Of a stretch of DNA of 24,888 bases, positions 7,682 to 15,461 are shown one piece after another. A program made the translations under genes and the position numbers. A model generated the notes under the pieces. It did no database searches and was not told the DNA's origin. It saw nothing but the letters and a program-made list of their open reading frames with translations. Origin of the DNA: CAZNEZ01 sp964572475 (GTDB taxonomy: Bacteria; Bacillota; Clostridia; Lachnospirales; Lachnospiraceae). The stretch is from the NCBI GenBank assembly GCA_964572475.1, contig CAZNEZ010000036.1, positions 1 to 24,888 of the forward strand. Reading direction: 5' to 3'. Positions within the stretch are counted from its first letter, which is position 1, and the number at the start of each line of letters is the position of its first letter.

Positions 7682-8416
7682 ATGCAGATAGTTATTTGTG
7701 ATGATGACAAAGTACAGTTAGATTATCTTGAAAGCCTGATTAATAGATGGTCAAAAAGTCATCTTATAGACTCACATGAGCCTATAAAGGTTAATACTTA
7801 TATCAGCAGTGAACAATTCCTGTTTGACTATGAAGATAAGAATCATCCTGATCTTTTAATATTGGATATTCAAATGAAAGAAATGTCAGGCATGGAGCTT
7901 GCAAGGACTATTAGAAGTAAGGATAACGAAGTTAAGATAATATTTGTTACAGGAATAAAAGATTATGTATTTGAGGGCTATGAAGTAGGAGCCATAAGAT
8001 ATATATTAAAACCAATAGAGGAAGCTTCATTTATGAAGCTTCTTTCAGGTGTCTATGAAGAGATATATAAGAGTAAAGATAATTATATGATTTTTAGTTA
8101 TCAAGGAGAGAATAGAAAAATCAGATATAGCAATATTATAGCAATATCAGTTGATGGACATTATGTTAAAATGGTAACAGTAGATGAAATTTTAGAATGG
8201 AAAGATACTCTTAATAGAATGAAAGAACTTGTTAGTAATCATAATTTTATTCTGTGCAACAGATCAACACTGGTTAATATATGTCATATTGAGAAAATTA
8301 ATAAGAATGAATGCATTGTAACAAAAAGAGCCAGTGAGATAAACAGTTATGATATAAGTAGAAACTGTTATAAGTCAGTTAATGAAGCTTTTATCGGATA
8401 CTATAAAAAGCAATAG
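7682..8416 (+). CDS. LytTR-family response regulator
   Basis: A 244-residue two-domain regulator. The N-terminal receiver starts MQIVICDDD (acidic pocket D7-D9), carries the phospho-acceptor D62 in LILDIQMKEMSG and has the conserved Lys in YILKPIEE. The C-terminal LytTR DNA-binding domain (about 140-240) includes ISVDGHYVKM and the typical NFILCNRSTLVNICHIEKIN end. LytTR regulators bind short direct repeats, and in Firmicutes they often control bacteriocin, quorum-sensing or exporter genes. The frame is open further upstream (from 7619), but those codons lie inside upp. The ATG at 7682, one base after the upp stop, gives the canonical receiver start. No SD is evident at normal spacing, so translation may depend on coupling to upp. 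Its likely partner is the GHKL kinase just downstream. Confidence 0.92.
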   Translation: MQIVICDDDKVQLDYLESLINRWSKSHLIDSHEPIKVNTYISSEQFLFDYEDKNHPDLLILDIQMKEMSGMELARTIRSKDNEVKIIFVTGIKDYVFEGYEVGAIRYILKPIEEASFMKLLSGVYEEIYKSKDNYMIFSYQGENRKIRYSNIIAISVDGHYVKMVTVDEILEWKDTLNRMKELVSNHNFILCNRSTLVNICHIEKINKNECIVTKRASEINSYDISRNCYKSVNEAFIGYYKKQ

Positions 8417-8420
8417 AAAT

Positions 8421-8424
8421 GGAG
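8421..8424 (+). promoter_or_regulatory. SD favouring a GTG start for the GHKL kinase
   Basis: GGAG (8421-8424), with a further AGG at 8427-8429, lies six bases before an in-frame GTG at 8431. The upstream ATG at 8419 overlaps this SD and has none of its own. Confidence 0.5.
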
Positions 8425-8430
8425 ATAGGT

Positions 8431-9327
8431 GTGAATACTGAAACAATTATAGAGATAAGTGGAATAGCCGTTCCACTTATATTGGCAATATTGTTCATAC
8501 TAATTGAACTACACGATAGAAAAATTTCTATGGTGTATTATTTGATTTATTTAGCCATTACAATTGTTGTTATATATATAGATACTATAAGCAATGATAA
8601 GATAACTTGTATAATGATAGGAATTAATATACTAATATTTGTACTGGCATTACAAAATGGAGTGTTCATTAGAAAGAGTTATGAAGATAAGTTCGGTAAA
8701 TATCAGGACAAGATACTTGGTATGCAGATGGAAGAGGTTAATGCCATATATCTGACTATGCGTGGCTGGCGACATGATTATCATAACCATATGCAAAAGA
8801 TAAAAGCACATATTGCAATGAATCAGATAGAAGAAGTAAAGAAATATCTTAATGAATTAGAAGTCGACTTGGATAGAATAGAAGTCAAATATAAAACAGG
8901 AAATGTTAGCATAGATGCCATACTGAATAGTAAATTATCAGTAGCTGAAAAATTCGGAATAGATATTAATTGTAAAGCACAGGTACCGAAAGATGTTGAA
9001 TTAAATGATATTGATTTGTGTGTGGTAATAGGAAATCTTATAGATAATGCAATGGAATCCTGTGATAAGGTAGAAGAGGGTAAGAAATTCCTTAGAGTAT
9101 ACATATGCGTTATGAAACAGCAGCTATATATTTCAGTAAGTAATGCAACTAATGAAGTGATTAGAAGATTAGATAAGGAATACATAACAAATAAGAGAGG
9201 AAACCATGGGCATGGTCTTAAAAGAATTGATGATATAGTAGAAAAATATGATGGATTTATCAATAGAAAGAATGAACCTGGTGTCTTTGCAACAGAAATA
9301 ATGCTTCCAATCGTGCACGAAATTTAA
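8431..9327 (+). CDS. GHKL-domain sensor histidine kinase (AgrC/HK10-like)
   Basis: A 298-residue kinase. The N-terminal 85 residues hold about three membrane segments, then a dimerisation helix with the phospho-acceptor His in WRHDYHNH (H115 from the GTG start). The C-terminal GHKL ATPase has an N box NLIDNAMESC and an ATP-lid glycine region GNHGHGLKRI. The HDYHNH signature and lack of a classical HisKA domain place it with AgrC-like kinases that pair with LytTR regulators. It should phosphorylate the adjacent regulator. AgrC proteins usually have more membrane helices, so this is a shortened sensor and the stimulus is unknown. GTG at 8431 is preferred over ATG at 8419 because of the SD. A terminator overlaps its 3' end. 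Confidence 0.88.
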   Translation: MNTETIIEISGIAVPLILAILFILIELHDRKISMVYYLIYLAITIVVIYIDTISNDKITCIMIGINILIFVLALQNGVFIRKSYEDKFGKYQDKILGMQMEEVNAIYLTMRGWRHDYHNHMQKIKAHIAMNQIEEVKKYLNELEVDLDRIEVKYKTGNVSIDAILNSKLSVAEKFGIDINCKAQVPKDVELNDIDLCVVIGNLIDNAMESCDKVEEGKKFLRVYICVMKQQLYISVSNATNEVIRRLDKEYITNKRGNHGHGLKRIDDIVEKYDGFINRKNEPGVFATEIMLPIVHEI

Positions 9328-9347
9328 CCATTCGTGCACTTTTTTTT
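9313..9347 (+). terminator. Strong intrinsic terminator ending the signalling operon
   Basis: A perfect 9-bp stem, GTGCACGAA (9313-9321) with TTCGTGCAC (9331-9339), has a 9-base loop and is followed by eight T residues. The kinase stop codon (9325-9327) lies inside the loop, so the terminator begins within the coding sequence. Confidence 0.9.
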
Positions 9348-9372
9348 AACAGAAAAAATAGTATGATATACT
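9345..9372 (+). promoter_or_regulatory. Extended -10 promoter for the ABC transporter pair
   Basis: TTTAAC (9345-9350), a 16-bp spacer ending in TGA and TATACT (9367-9372), which makes an extended -10 element. It lies immediately after the terminator T-run, so the transporter genes are separately initiated. I could not find a clear pair of LytTR-type direct repeats in the 9348-9427 leader. Confidence 0.5.
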
Positions 9373-9427
9373 AAATTCATCAAAAATTAGGTTGTAAAAT
9401 CCTATTTAAGAAAGGGAAGGTCTTAAA

Positions 9428-11272
9428 ATGTTAAAAAAATCCTCAAAAAAGAATAAAGATTCTGAAACAGTAAAGCATGGTATTATCTCTAATACTAGAT
9501 ACCTTTATAAGGAATTATTTAAAAATTACCCTAGTGGAAGATATGTAATACCTCTATATGTATTATTAAGTATTATACTGCCTGTTATAGCAACACTTAT
9601 CCCATCTATTGCAGTTAATGTTATTGAATATGACAGAGGAATTATGATATTTGTTGCAGGAATGGGAGGTATCATAATCGTATATGGAATTCTCTCATGT
9701 ATTAATAATTATCTGCGTGAATATACAGAATTATATAATAGGATGACCAGATGTTATAAAAGTATAGGGAAGATGATATATAAGAGCATTAGCTCAGATT
9801 TTGATATAAGAGAATCTAATAAGAATCAGAAAATGATAGGAAAGGCCAATTCAGCACTTAACTCTAATTGGGTAGGCGTTGAAAGAATGTATAAAGAAAC
9901 ACCTAGTATTATTATAAATGCAGTAGGATTGATATTATATGGAACAGCAATAATAACAGTAGATGTTAGAATTCTGATTATACTTCTTCTTATGGCAGTG
10001 TGTAACATAGGTCTTAATAATTGGGCCAGAAATTATATGAATAAGATTATAGAAAAGAATTCAGAAATTGAAAAAAAGAACTGGTACATATTCAACAAGA
10101 TGAAGAGTGTAGAGGCTGGTAAAGATGCCAGATGTTATGGAATGCAGCGTTGGTTTAAAACTATTGCCTATAATCTGATAGAAGATGGCAATAAATGGCA
10201 GAGAAAAATAGAAAAAAGATGGTATATACCAGTGGCTTCGGATACAATCTGGGGTGCAGTAAGGGATTTTGCTGCATATTTTATACTTGTTACAGATGTA
10301 ATAAGCGGTAAGATTAATTTGACAACATTTACATTATTCTTAGGCATTATTGCTGGATTTTCAACATGGTTCTTTGGACTGGTTAATTCGGTTAATGAAA
10401 TGAAAACAGCAAATGACAGAGTAGATGATTACAGAACTGTATTAGACTGGAAAGACAGATTTAAAAGAGAAGACGGAAAAGGCATTCCTAAGGTGATTGA
10501 TTTTCCTATGACTATAGAATTTAATAATGTTTCATATAGATATGAAGGAGCCGATAAGGATACGATATCGCACTTGAATCTTTCTATTAAAGCAGGAGAA
10601 AAAATAGCTTTAGTAGGAGAGAACGGTGCTGGAAAGACAACAATAGTAAAATTATTATGTGGACTTTATCATCCAACAGAAGGAACAATATATGTAAATG
10701 GTATGGATATTGAAGAATACAACATAGTCGAGTACTATAAGCTTATTAATGCAGTATTTCAGGATATTAATCCAATTGAGATGACTATTGCTAATAATAT
10801 TTCTGGCAAGAAAAAAGAAGATACAGATACAGATAGATTATGGTCAGCACTCAAAAAAGCTGGATTATATGATAAGGTAATGAGCCTTCCAGATAAAGAA
10901 GATACATATATAACACAGATATTTAGTGAAACAGGAATTAAGCTGTCTGGTGGTGAGACACAGAAGCTGATGTTAGCCAGGGCCATCTATAAAGATGCGC
11001 CAATAATGATACTAGATGAGCCTACAAGTGTACTTGATCCATTGGCTGAAAGTAAAATGTATGATGAATATCAGGATATGACAAAGAATAAAACTTCAAT
11101 ATTTATATCGCATAGACTTGCCAGTACCAGATTTTGCGATAAGATACTATTTCTGGAAGATGGAGCTATCTTAGAAGAGGGAACGCATGAAGAATTATTA
11201 GCTAAGAAGGGCAAGTACTCAGAGATATATGATGTTCAAAGTCATTATTACAAAGAAGAGGAGGTACTTTAA
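9428..11272 (+). CDS. ABC exporter half-transporter (permease fused to ATPase), first of a pair
   Basis: A 614-residue half-transporter with an N-terminal membrane domain (several helices within about 35-335) and a C-terminal nucleotide-binding domain. Walker A is GENGAGKTT (397-405), the signature is LSGGE (506-510), Walker B ends at D530 with catalytic E531, and the switch His is H562. The signature has Glu where LSGGQ is usual, as does that of its partner. No C39 peptidase domain is present, so any exported peptide would not be cleaved by this protein. The start has GGAAGG upstream. The next gene starts 2 bases after the stop, with its SD inside this gene, so the two probably form a heterodimer. 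The substrate is unknown. The LytTR/GHKL neighbours suggest a peptide or antimicrobial, which is inference. Confidence 0.9.
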   Translation: MLKKSSKKNKDSETVKHGIISNTRYLYKELFKNYPSGRYVIPLYVLLSIILPVIATLIPSIAVNVIEYDRGIMIFVAGMGGIIIVYGILSCINNYLREYTELYNRMTRCYKSIGKMIYKSISSDFDIRESNKNQKMIGKANSALNSNWVGVERMYKETPSIIINAVGLILYGTAIITVDVRILIILLLMAVCNIGLNNWARNYMNKIIEKNSEIEKKNWYIFNKMKSVEAGKDARCYGMQRWFKTIAYNLIEDGNKWQRKIEKRWYIPVASDTIWGAVRDFAAYFILVTDVISGKINLTTFTLFLGIIAGFSTWFFGLVNSVNEMKTANDRVDDYRTVLDWKDRFKREDGKGIPKVIDFPMTIEFNNVSYRYEGADKDTISHLNLSIKAGEKIALVGENGAGKTTIVKLLCGLYHPTEGTIYVNGMDIEEYNIVEYYKLINAVFQDINPIEMTIANNISGKKKEDTDTDRLWSALKKAGLYDKVMSLPDKEDTYITQIFSETGIKLSGGETQKLMLARAIYKDAPIMILDEPTSVLDPLAESKMYDEYQDMTKNKTSIFISHRLASTRFCDKILFLEDGAILEEGTHEELLAKKGKYSEIYDVQSHYYKEEEVL

Positions 11273-11274
11273 TC

Positions 11275-13146
11275 ATGAGCAATAAAATAAAAAAGACAAC
11301 TTTTAAAGATGCAATAAATATTTTTAAGATGATTAATAAGAAAGTACCATCTTTTATGCCAATTGTAATAATCAGACAGTTATTAGATACTACAATACCA
11401 TTCATTAATATAGTGTTGGGTGCTAGGATTATTGATATGCTATATAGAATAGTTATAGATAATAGTAGTGATATTACAAAGTCAGATATCATGGTATTAG
11501 TTATTATAATGGTTTTGTCAAATATGATTATAGGCCTTATTATGTGGGTACTTGATAAGGTACTGATTATAAAAAGAAGGCGTATAGATAATGAGGTTAC
11601 TGCTGATATTGGTCTTAAAGCTATTACTATGGATTATCAGGTGTTTGAGAAGAATGAAACTATGAATATGCTTCAGGATGCCAGTGAAGGTATGAATACA
11701 AATGGAGGTCTTACATCATATTGTCAAGCAATTGGATTCGTAATTGGAAATATAATCAGTATTATATATTCTGGTGTGATATTAATAGGATTATTTACAG
11801 GATTGACGTCAGGAACAGGAGAAGGATTGGTATATAGAGTTATGAGTTCTCCTATCTCAAGTATTATCCTTTTAGCTATTGTAGCATTAATTATTACTAA
11901 TTTTATGAATATAAATAAAAGACAGAACCAACTTCAATATGAGTTCTTTAAGGAAAATGTTAAGGCGAATAGAGAGTTTTCATTCTTTTTCTCACTGATG
12001 TACAGTGAAAAATATATGAAAGATACTAGAATTTTTAATATGAATGAGCTGTTTATGAGCGAAGCAAATAAACGAAGTGTGGATATAGATGGAAGTGAAC
12101 TGAGAAAGCTAAAAAAATATATAAAACTTATATCTAAAAAAACAAGTAATAATGAGTTACTGGAATTAGTGAGCTATATATTTGTAGGTGCAAGAGCTGT
12201 ATCTGGAATCATATCGTTAGGAAGTCTGACTTTATATGTAGGTACACTAAGGCAGTTTACAGTAGCCTTTGACCAAATGATGAATAATATTCAATGGTTA
12301 GAAATCATGACTAATTATATTAAGAATTATTCGGAGTTTCTTGAAATTAAAAATGAAAAATATGATGGAACTTTACCTATTGAAAAACGTCTTGATAATG
12401 AATATGAACTTGAATTTAGAAATGTATCCTTTCATTATCCTAACAGTGAAGAAGATATACTTAAGAATATTACTATTAATATTAAGGTTGGAAAAAAGAT
12501 GGCTATTGTTGGTCAAAATGGAGCTGGTAAATCAACATTTATTAAACTTCTGTGCAGATTATATGATCCAACTGAAGGTGAAATTCTTCTAAATGGTATT
12601 GATATAAGAAAATATGATTATGACGAGTATATGAGTATATTTGCTGTAGTATTTCAGGATTATCAGCTATTTGCATTTCCATTAGGGCAAAATGTAGCGA
12701 CAGCTACAGAATATGATAAAGATAAGGCTATGAAATGTCTTGAACAGGCTGGAATTGCAGATAGGGTTAAGAATATGCCAGAAGGTCTTGATACATATCT
12801 ATATAATGAACAAGAAGGGGGAGTTGAAATATCAGGTGGCGAAGCGCAGAAGATAGCTATTGCGAGAGCGCTGTATAAAGATGCTCCTGTTGTAATAATG
12901 GATGAGCCAACCAGTGCCCTTGATCCTATTTCAGAGCTAGAGATATATGAGAAATTTGACAGTATGGTAGAAGATAAAACAGCTATCTATATCTCCCATA
13001 GAATGAGCAGCTGTAGATTCTGCAACAATATTTTAGTATTTGAAGATGGTAAGATAATCCAAAAGGGAAGTCATAATGAACTATTAAAAGCAGAAGAGGG
13101 CTTGTATTACAGGTTATGGAATGCACAGGCACAGTATTATAGATAA
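11275..13146 (+). CDS. ABC exporter half-transporter (permease fused to ATPase), second of a pair
   Basis: A 623-residue half-transporter of the same architecture as its neighbour but clearly diverged. Membrane helices lie within about 20-330, followed by an ATPase with Walker A GQNGAGKST (413-421), signature ISGGE (519-523), Walker B D543/E544 and switch H575. Both nucleotide-binding domains keep the catalytic Glu and His, so neither site looks degenerate apart from the LSGGQ variants. The ATG is preceded by a strong GAGGAGG SD, 2 bases after the previous stop. The gene ends at a hairpin shared with the convergent lyase gene. By family the pair exports a lipid, peptide or drug-like substrate using ATP. 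Confidence 0.9.
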   Translation: MSNKIKKTTFKDAINIFKMINKKVPSFMPIVIIRQLLDTTIPFINIVLGARIIDMLYRIVIDNSSDITKSDIMVLVIIMVLSNMIIGLIMWVLDKVLIIKRRRIDNEVTADIGLKAITMDYQVFEKNETMNMLQDASEGMNTNGGLTSYCQAIGFVIGNIISIIYSGVILIGLFTGLTSGTGEGLVYRVMSSPISSIILLAIVALIITNFMNINKRQNQLQYEFFKENVKANREFSFFFSLMYSEKYMKDTRIFNMNELFMSEANKRSVDIDGSELRKLKKYIKLISKKTSNNELLELVSYIFVGARAVSGIISLGSLTLYVGTLRQFTVAFDQMMNNIQWLEIMTNYIKNYSEFLEIKNEKYDGTLPIEKRLDNEYELEFRNVSFHYPNSEEDILKNITINIKVGKKMAIVGQNGAGKSTFIKLLCRLYDPTEGEILLNGIDIRKYDYDEYMSIFAVVFQDYQLFAFPLGQNVATATEYDKDKAMKCLEQAGIADRVKNMPEGLDTYLYNEQEGGVEISGGEAQKIAIARALYKDAPVVIMDEPTSALDPISELEIYEKFDSMVEDKTAIYISHRMSSCRFCNNILVFEDGKIIQKGSHNELLKAEEGLYYRLWNAQAQYYR

Positions 13147-13160
13147 ACAGTATTGACAAT

Positions 13161-13212
13161 AAAAATGGATGCTGAAAAACTCTCTAAGAGAGCTTCTCAA
13201 GTATCCATTTTT
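13161..13212. terminator. Bidirectional terminator between convergent ABC and lyase genes
   Basis: A perfect 10-bp outer stem, AAAAATGGAT (13161-13170) with ATCCATTTTT (13203-13212), encloses an inner CTCTC-TAA-GAGAG stem (13180-13192). The A-tract and T-tract ends allow it to act on both strands. It overlaps the stop codon of the reverse-strand lyase gene. Confidence 0.75.
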
Positions 13213-15199
13213 GATTATTTCCCATAACATATCTCCATTGAATCATCTGAGCATTATCATCGCTAGACCAGTCTCTTACATCTATGGCTTTGCCACTAAT
13301 AGAAGCAATTATTCTGTAATTACCAGTATCGGTTGGAAGAAAGGCAAATCGCTGACTATCATTACCGTTATATGCTCCCAGAGTAATTAATGCTCCATTA
13401 TCATGTGAAGAATTCTGAATCTGTAAAGCTGTATTAGAAGCTGAATTAATTATCTTATATTCGCCACCACCTAGATAAGAAACAGTCCATAATTGATTAG
13501 AAGCAGATCCCTTAGAGGACTGACCAACCGCACCACTTGATAGTAAAGTTAATGATTTTCCGGTATGGACATTGATGATTCTATAAGTTCCAGAATTAAT
13601 ATTACCAGCAGGTTCGGCAGCTGTTTTTCGCCCTACATTACCAGTAAAAGTTAAGGTTCCCCAGCCCGGCTGATCAAAGGTCGTAGCATGTCCACCTGCA
13701 CCATATTCAGCATTGCCAACGGATTCTAATCTTGCTTTTATATTAGGAGCAGTAAGCCCCTTTCTGTTGACATAGTGGTTATAAATCATAGACCAGATAG
13801 GTCTGACTTCTCCTCTGCCAGAAGCTGATATAACAGTCTGAGTTGCAATAGTACCTTTTGTTCCAGTTCCCCATTCATATGTAGAAAACTGTACATCCTG
13901 ACCATTATTATATCGGGCAACGTATTCTGCTGCCTTAAGAAATCTATTATTAGCCCATCCATATATATCATCACCCTGATTCCATGCCATTTCGCATACA
14001 CATGCCATAAGACCTATTCCCAGATTGGAATGTCCCTGATCTCTTCCTGATTCCTGCCACTGTGCGGTTCCATCTGAATAAATAAATGGTATTGCATTAT
14101 ATATAGAGCCATTGCCAAGACCATACTTATAATAGTTTATTCCCTGATTGTATATATCTGTTCTGTCACAGAATATTCCAATAGCTACTACTGATGCCAT
14201 ATTGCATAAGTCCCAGTTAGCCCAGTAATTACTGATGTAGGCGTTATTATGGTCAGAACCCCATTCATTTCCAATAAGAAAACGTTCGTTCATAGGGTAA
14301 AATACATTAAGAAGCATAGACTTAAATTGTGCAAGCTTGAATGAAGGATGGTCCCTCATAATCTCTGCTATATTAGCAAATTGATAGCCAAATAAGCCAG
14401 ATGCTAGATATCGGTCAGCATTACCTGATATAGTAGTCAGAGTAGAAGACCAGGCATTGAGAATCCTGCATGCGGCTTCGCCATGGGCAGCACTGCCATT
14501 AATCTTCCAGATAAGTGCGCATTGATAAGCTCTTGCTATGTCTATGTATAGTTTTGATACATTATCACCATTTCCGCCTCGTATAATAACATCAACAGCT
14601 CTTGGATTCCAAGAAGCATTGGAAAAACCAGTACTTAATAGAACACGAAAGGTATCAGCATTAGGAGATGTATTAGCAACCACTGTATTTTTCATATATG
14701 TGAAAGATTCAGCAGAATGCAATATTCCGGGATGAGTAAATGCTGTAGAATTATTATTATTTGAAGTGGTGGATTGCGTGGTGTTAGTTAAACTATTATT
14801 ACCTGAGTTGTTATTATTACTGCTATTGTTAGAATTACTGTTATTATTGCTGCTACCAATGTTACTGTTATTATTGTTGTTACTATTAGAATTGGATACT
14901 ACAGAGGAGGTATTAGTAGTGGAATCCAACGTGGTAGAATCAGAAAATTCATCTATAGAAGTATCATCAGTTGATTCTCCTTGAGTTGACATAGAAGAAG
15001 TAGTATTGCTTGATTCTTTACTTGAATTATTATCTGCAACAGCTGAATCATAATTAATGCGAGTTGTAGGATTAGAGTTACGACTTGCATAATATACAAC
15101 CCCTGAACCTAATACTAATATAGGAAGTAATATTAGGAGAATATACTGAGGCTTTGCAATTTTTTTAAGTAGAGTTTTGATACGTTCTTTTATAGGCAT
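13184..15199 (-). CDS. Membrane-anchored alginate-lyase-like polysaccharide lyase with ricin-type lectin domain
   Basis: A 671-residue surface protein. The order seen is: a basic cytoplasmic N-terminus, one membrane helix (about 19-38, probably an uncleaved anchor), a low-complexity Asn/Ser/Thr linker (about 41-155, with long Asn runs at 107-150), an alpha/alpha catalytic domain resembling the alginate lyase superfamily (about 156-505) and a ricin-type beta-trefoil domain (about 530-671, carbohydrate-binding). Family-like motifs are SDHNNAYISNYWANWDLCNM and ESGRDQGHSNLG, whose Asn, Arg and His residues are plausible catalytic ones. The true substrate, such as a uronic-acid-containing plant glycan, is not predictable. 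An in-frame ATG exists at 15250, but GGAG (15206-15209) six bases before the ATG at 15199 decides for the shorter form, which keeps the positive-inside anchor. Confidence 0.8.
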   Translation of the reverse strand: MPIKERIKTLLKKIAKPQYILLILLPILVLGSGVVYYASRNSNPTTRINYDSAVADNNSSKESSNTTSSMSTQGESTDDTSIDEFSDSTTLDSTTNTSSVVSNSNSNNNNNSNIGSSNNNSNSNNSSNNNNSGNNSLTNTTQSTTSNNNNSTAFTHPGILHSAESFTYMKNTVVANTSPNADTFRVLLSTGFSNASWNPRAVDVIIRGGNGDNVSKLYIDIARAYQCALIWKINGSAAHGEAACRILNAWSSTLTTISGNADRYLASGLFGYQFANIAEIMRDHPSFKLAQFKSMLLNVFYPMNERFLIGNEWGSDHNNAYISNYWANWDLCNMASVVAIGIFCDRTDIYNQGINYYKYGLGNGSIYNAIPFIYSDGTAQWQESGRDQGHSNLGIGLMACVCEMAWNQGDDIYGWANNRFLKAAEYVARYNNGQDVQFSTYEWGTGTKGTIATQTVISASGRGEVRPIWSMIYNHYVNRKGLTAPNIKARLESVGNAEYGAGGHATTFDQPGWGTLTFTGNVGRKTAAEPAGNINSGTYRIINVHTGKSLTLLSSGAVGQSSKGSASNQLWTVSYLGGGEYKIINSASNTALQIQNSSHDNGALITLGAYNGNDSQRFAFLPTDTGNYRIIASISGKAIDVRDWSSDDNAQMIQWRYVMGNNQKWILEKLS

Positions 15200-15205
15200 A
15201 GGCAG

Positions 15206-15209
15206 CTCC
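15206..15209 (-). promoter_or_regulatory. SD that decides the start of the lyase gene
   Basis: GGAG on the reverse strand lies six bases before the ATG at 15199. Other in-frame ATGs at 15250 and 15211 lack an SD at proper spacing. Confidence 0.6.
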
Positions 15210-15266
15210 ATTCTTGGTATAAATAATATTTGATGGATATATTCGTACACTGATTTAATTGGTTAT

Positions 15267-15272
15267 ATTATA
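15267..15272 (-). promoter_or_regulatory. Extended -10 element for the lyase gene
   Basis: On the reverse strand, TATAAT is preceded by TGT, giving an extended -10. The expected -35 position (15290-15295) has no good match to TTGACA and directly abuts the 24-bp tandem repeat. That is the layout expected of an activator-dependent promoter, though this is inference. Confidence 0.5.
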
Positions 15273-15295
15273 ACATAAAAGAATTGAAAACACTA

Positions 15296-15359
15296 TTAAC
15301 GAAGATTCCTTTATTTAAATTAACGAAGATTCCTTTATTTAAATTAACGAAGATTCCTT
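15296..15359. repeat. 24-bp tandem direct repeat, two full and one partial copy
   Basis: The core TTAACGAAGATTCCTT recurs at 15296, 15320 and 15344 with exact 24-base periodicity. The first two copies also share the connecting TATTTAAA. The array lies between the divergent lyase and prfC genes, next to the lyase promoter. The 24-base spacing is a little over two helical turns and would place repeated sites on roughly the same face of the DNA. Confidence 0.9.
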
Positions 15360-15461
15360 GTTTTTAATATTATTAAAATTTTAGGTTTTAATAAGTAGAA
15401 GTCTATGTTAAAATGGATAAATCGAAAAAATATATGAATAGAATTGGAAAGGTAATAATAA

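Noticed and set aside
9348..9427. LytTR-type direct-repeat operator or a small signal-peptide gene before the ABC pair
   Set aside because: I looked for two 9-base repeats about 12-13 bases apart and for a short frame with an SD. Neither is convincing in this leader.
14766..14984. Forward-strand frame encoding a poly-Leu peptide
   Set aside because: It is the antisense of the Asn/Ser-rich linker of the lyase. Repeated AAT/AAC codons read as Leu codons on the other strand. It has no SD or family match.
15296..15359. Possible CRISPR remnant
   Set aside because: The repeats are directly adjacent, with no spacers of 30-40 unique bases, no dyad typical of CRISPR repeats and no cas genes nearby.
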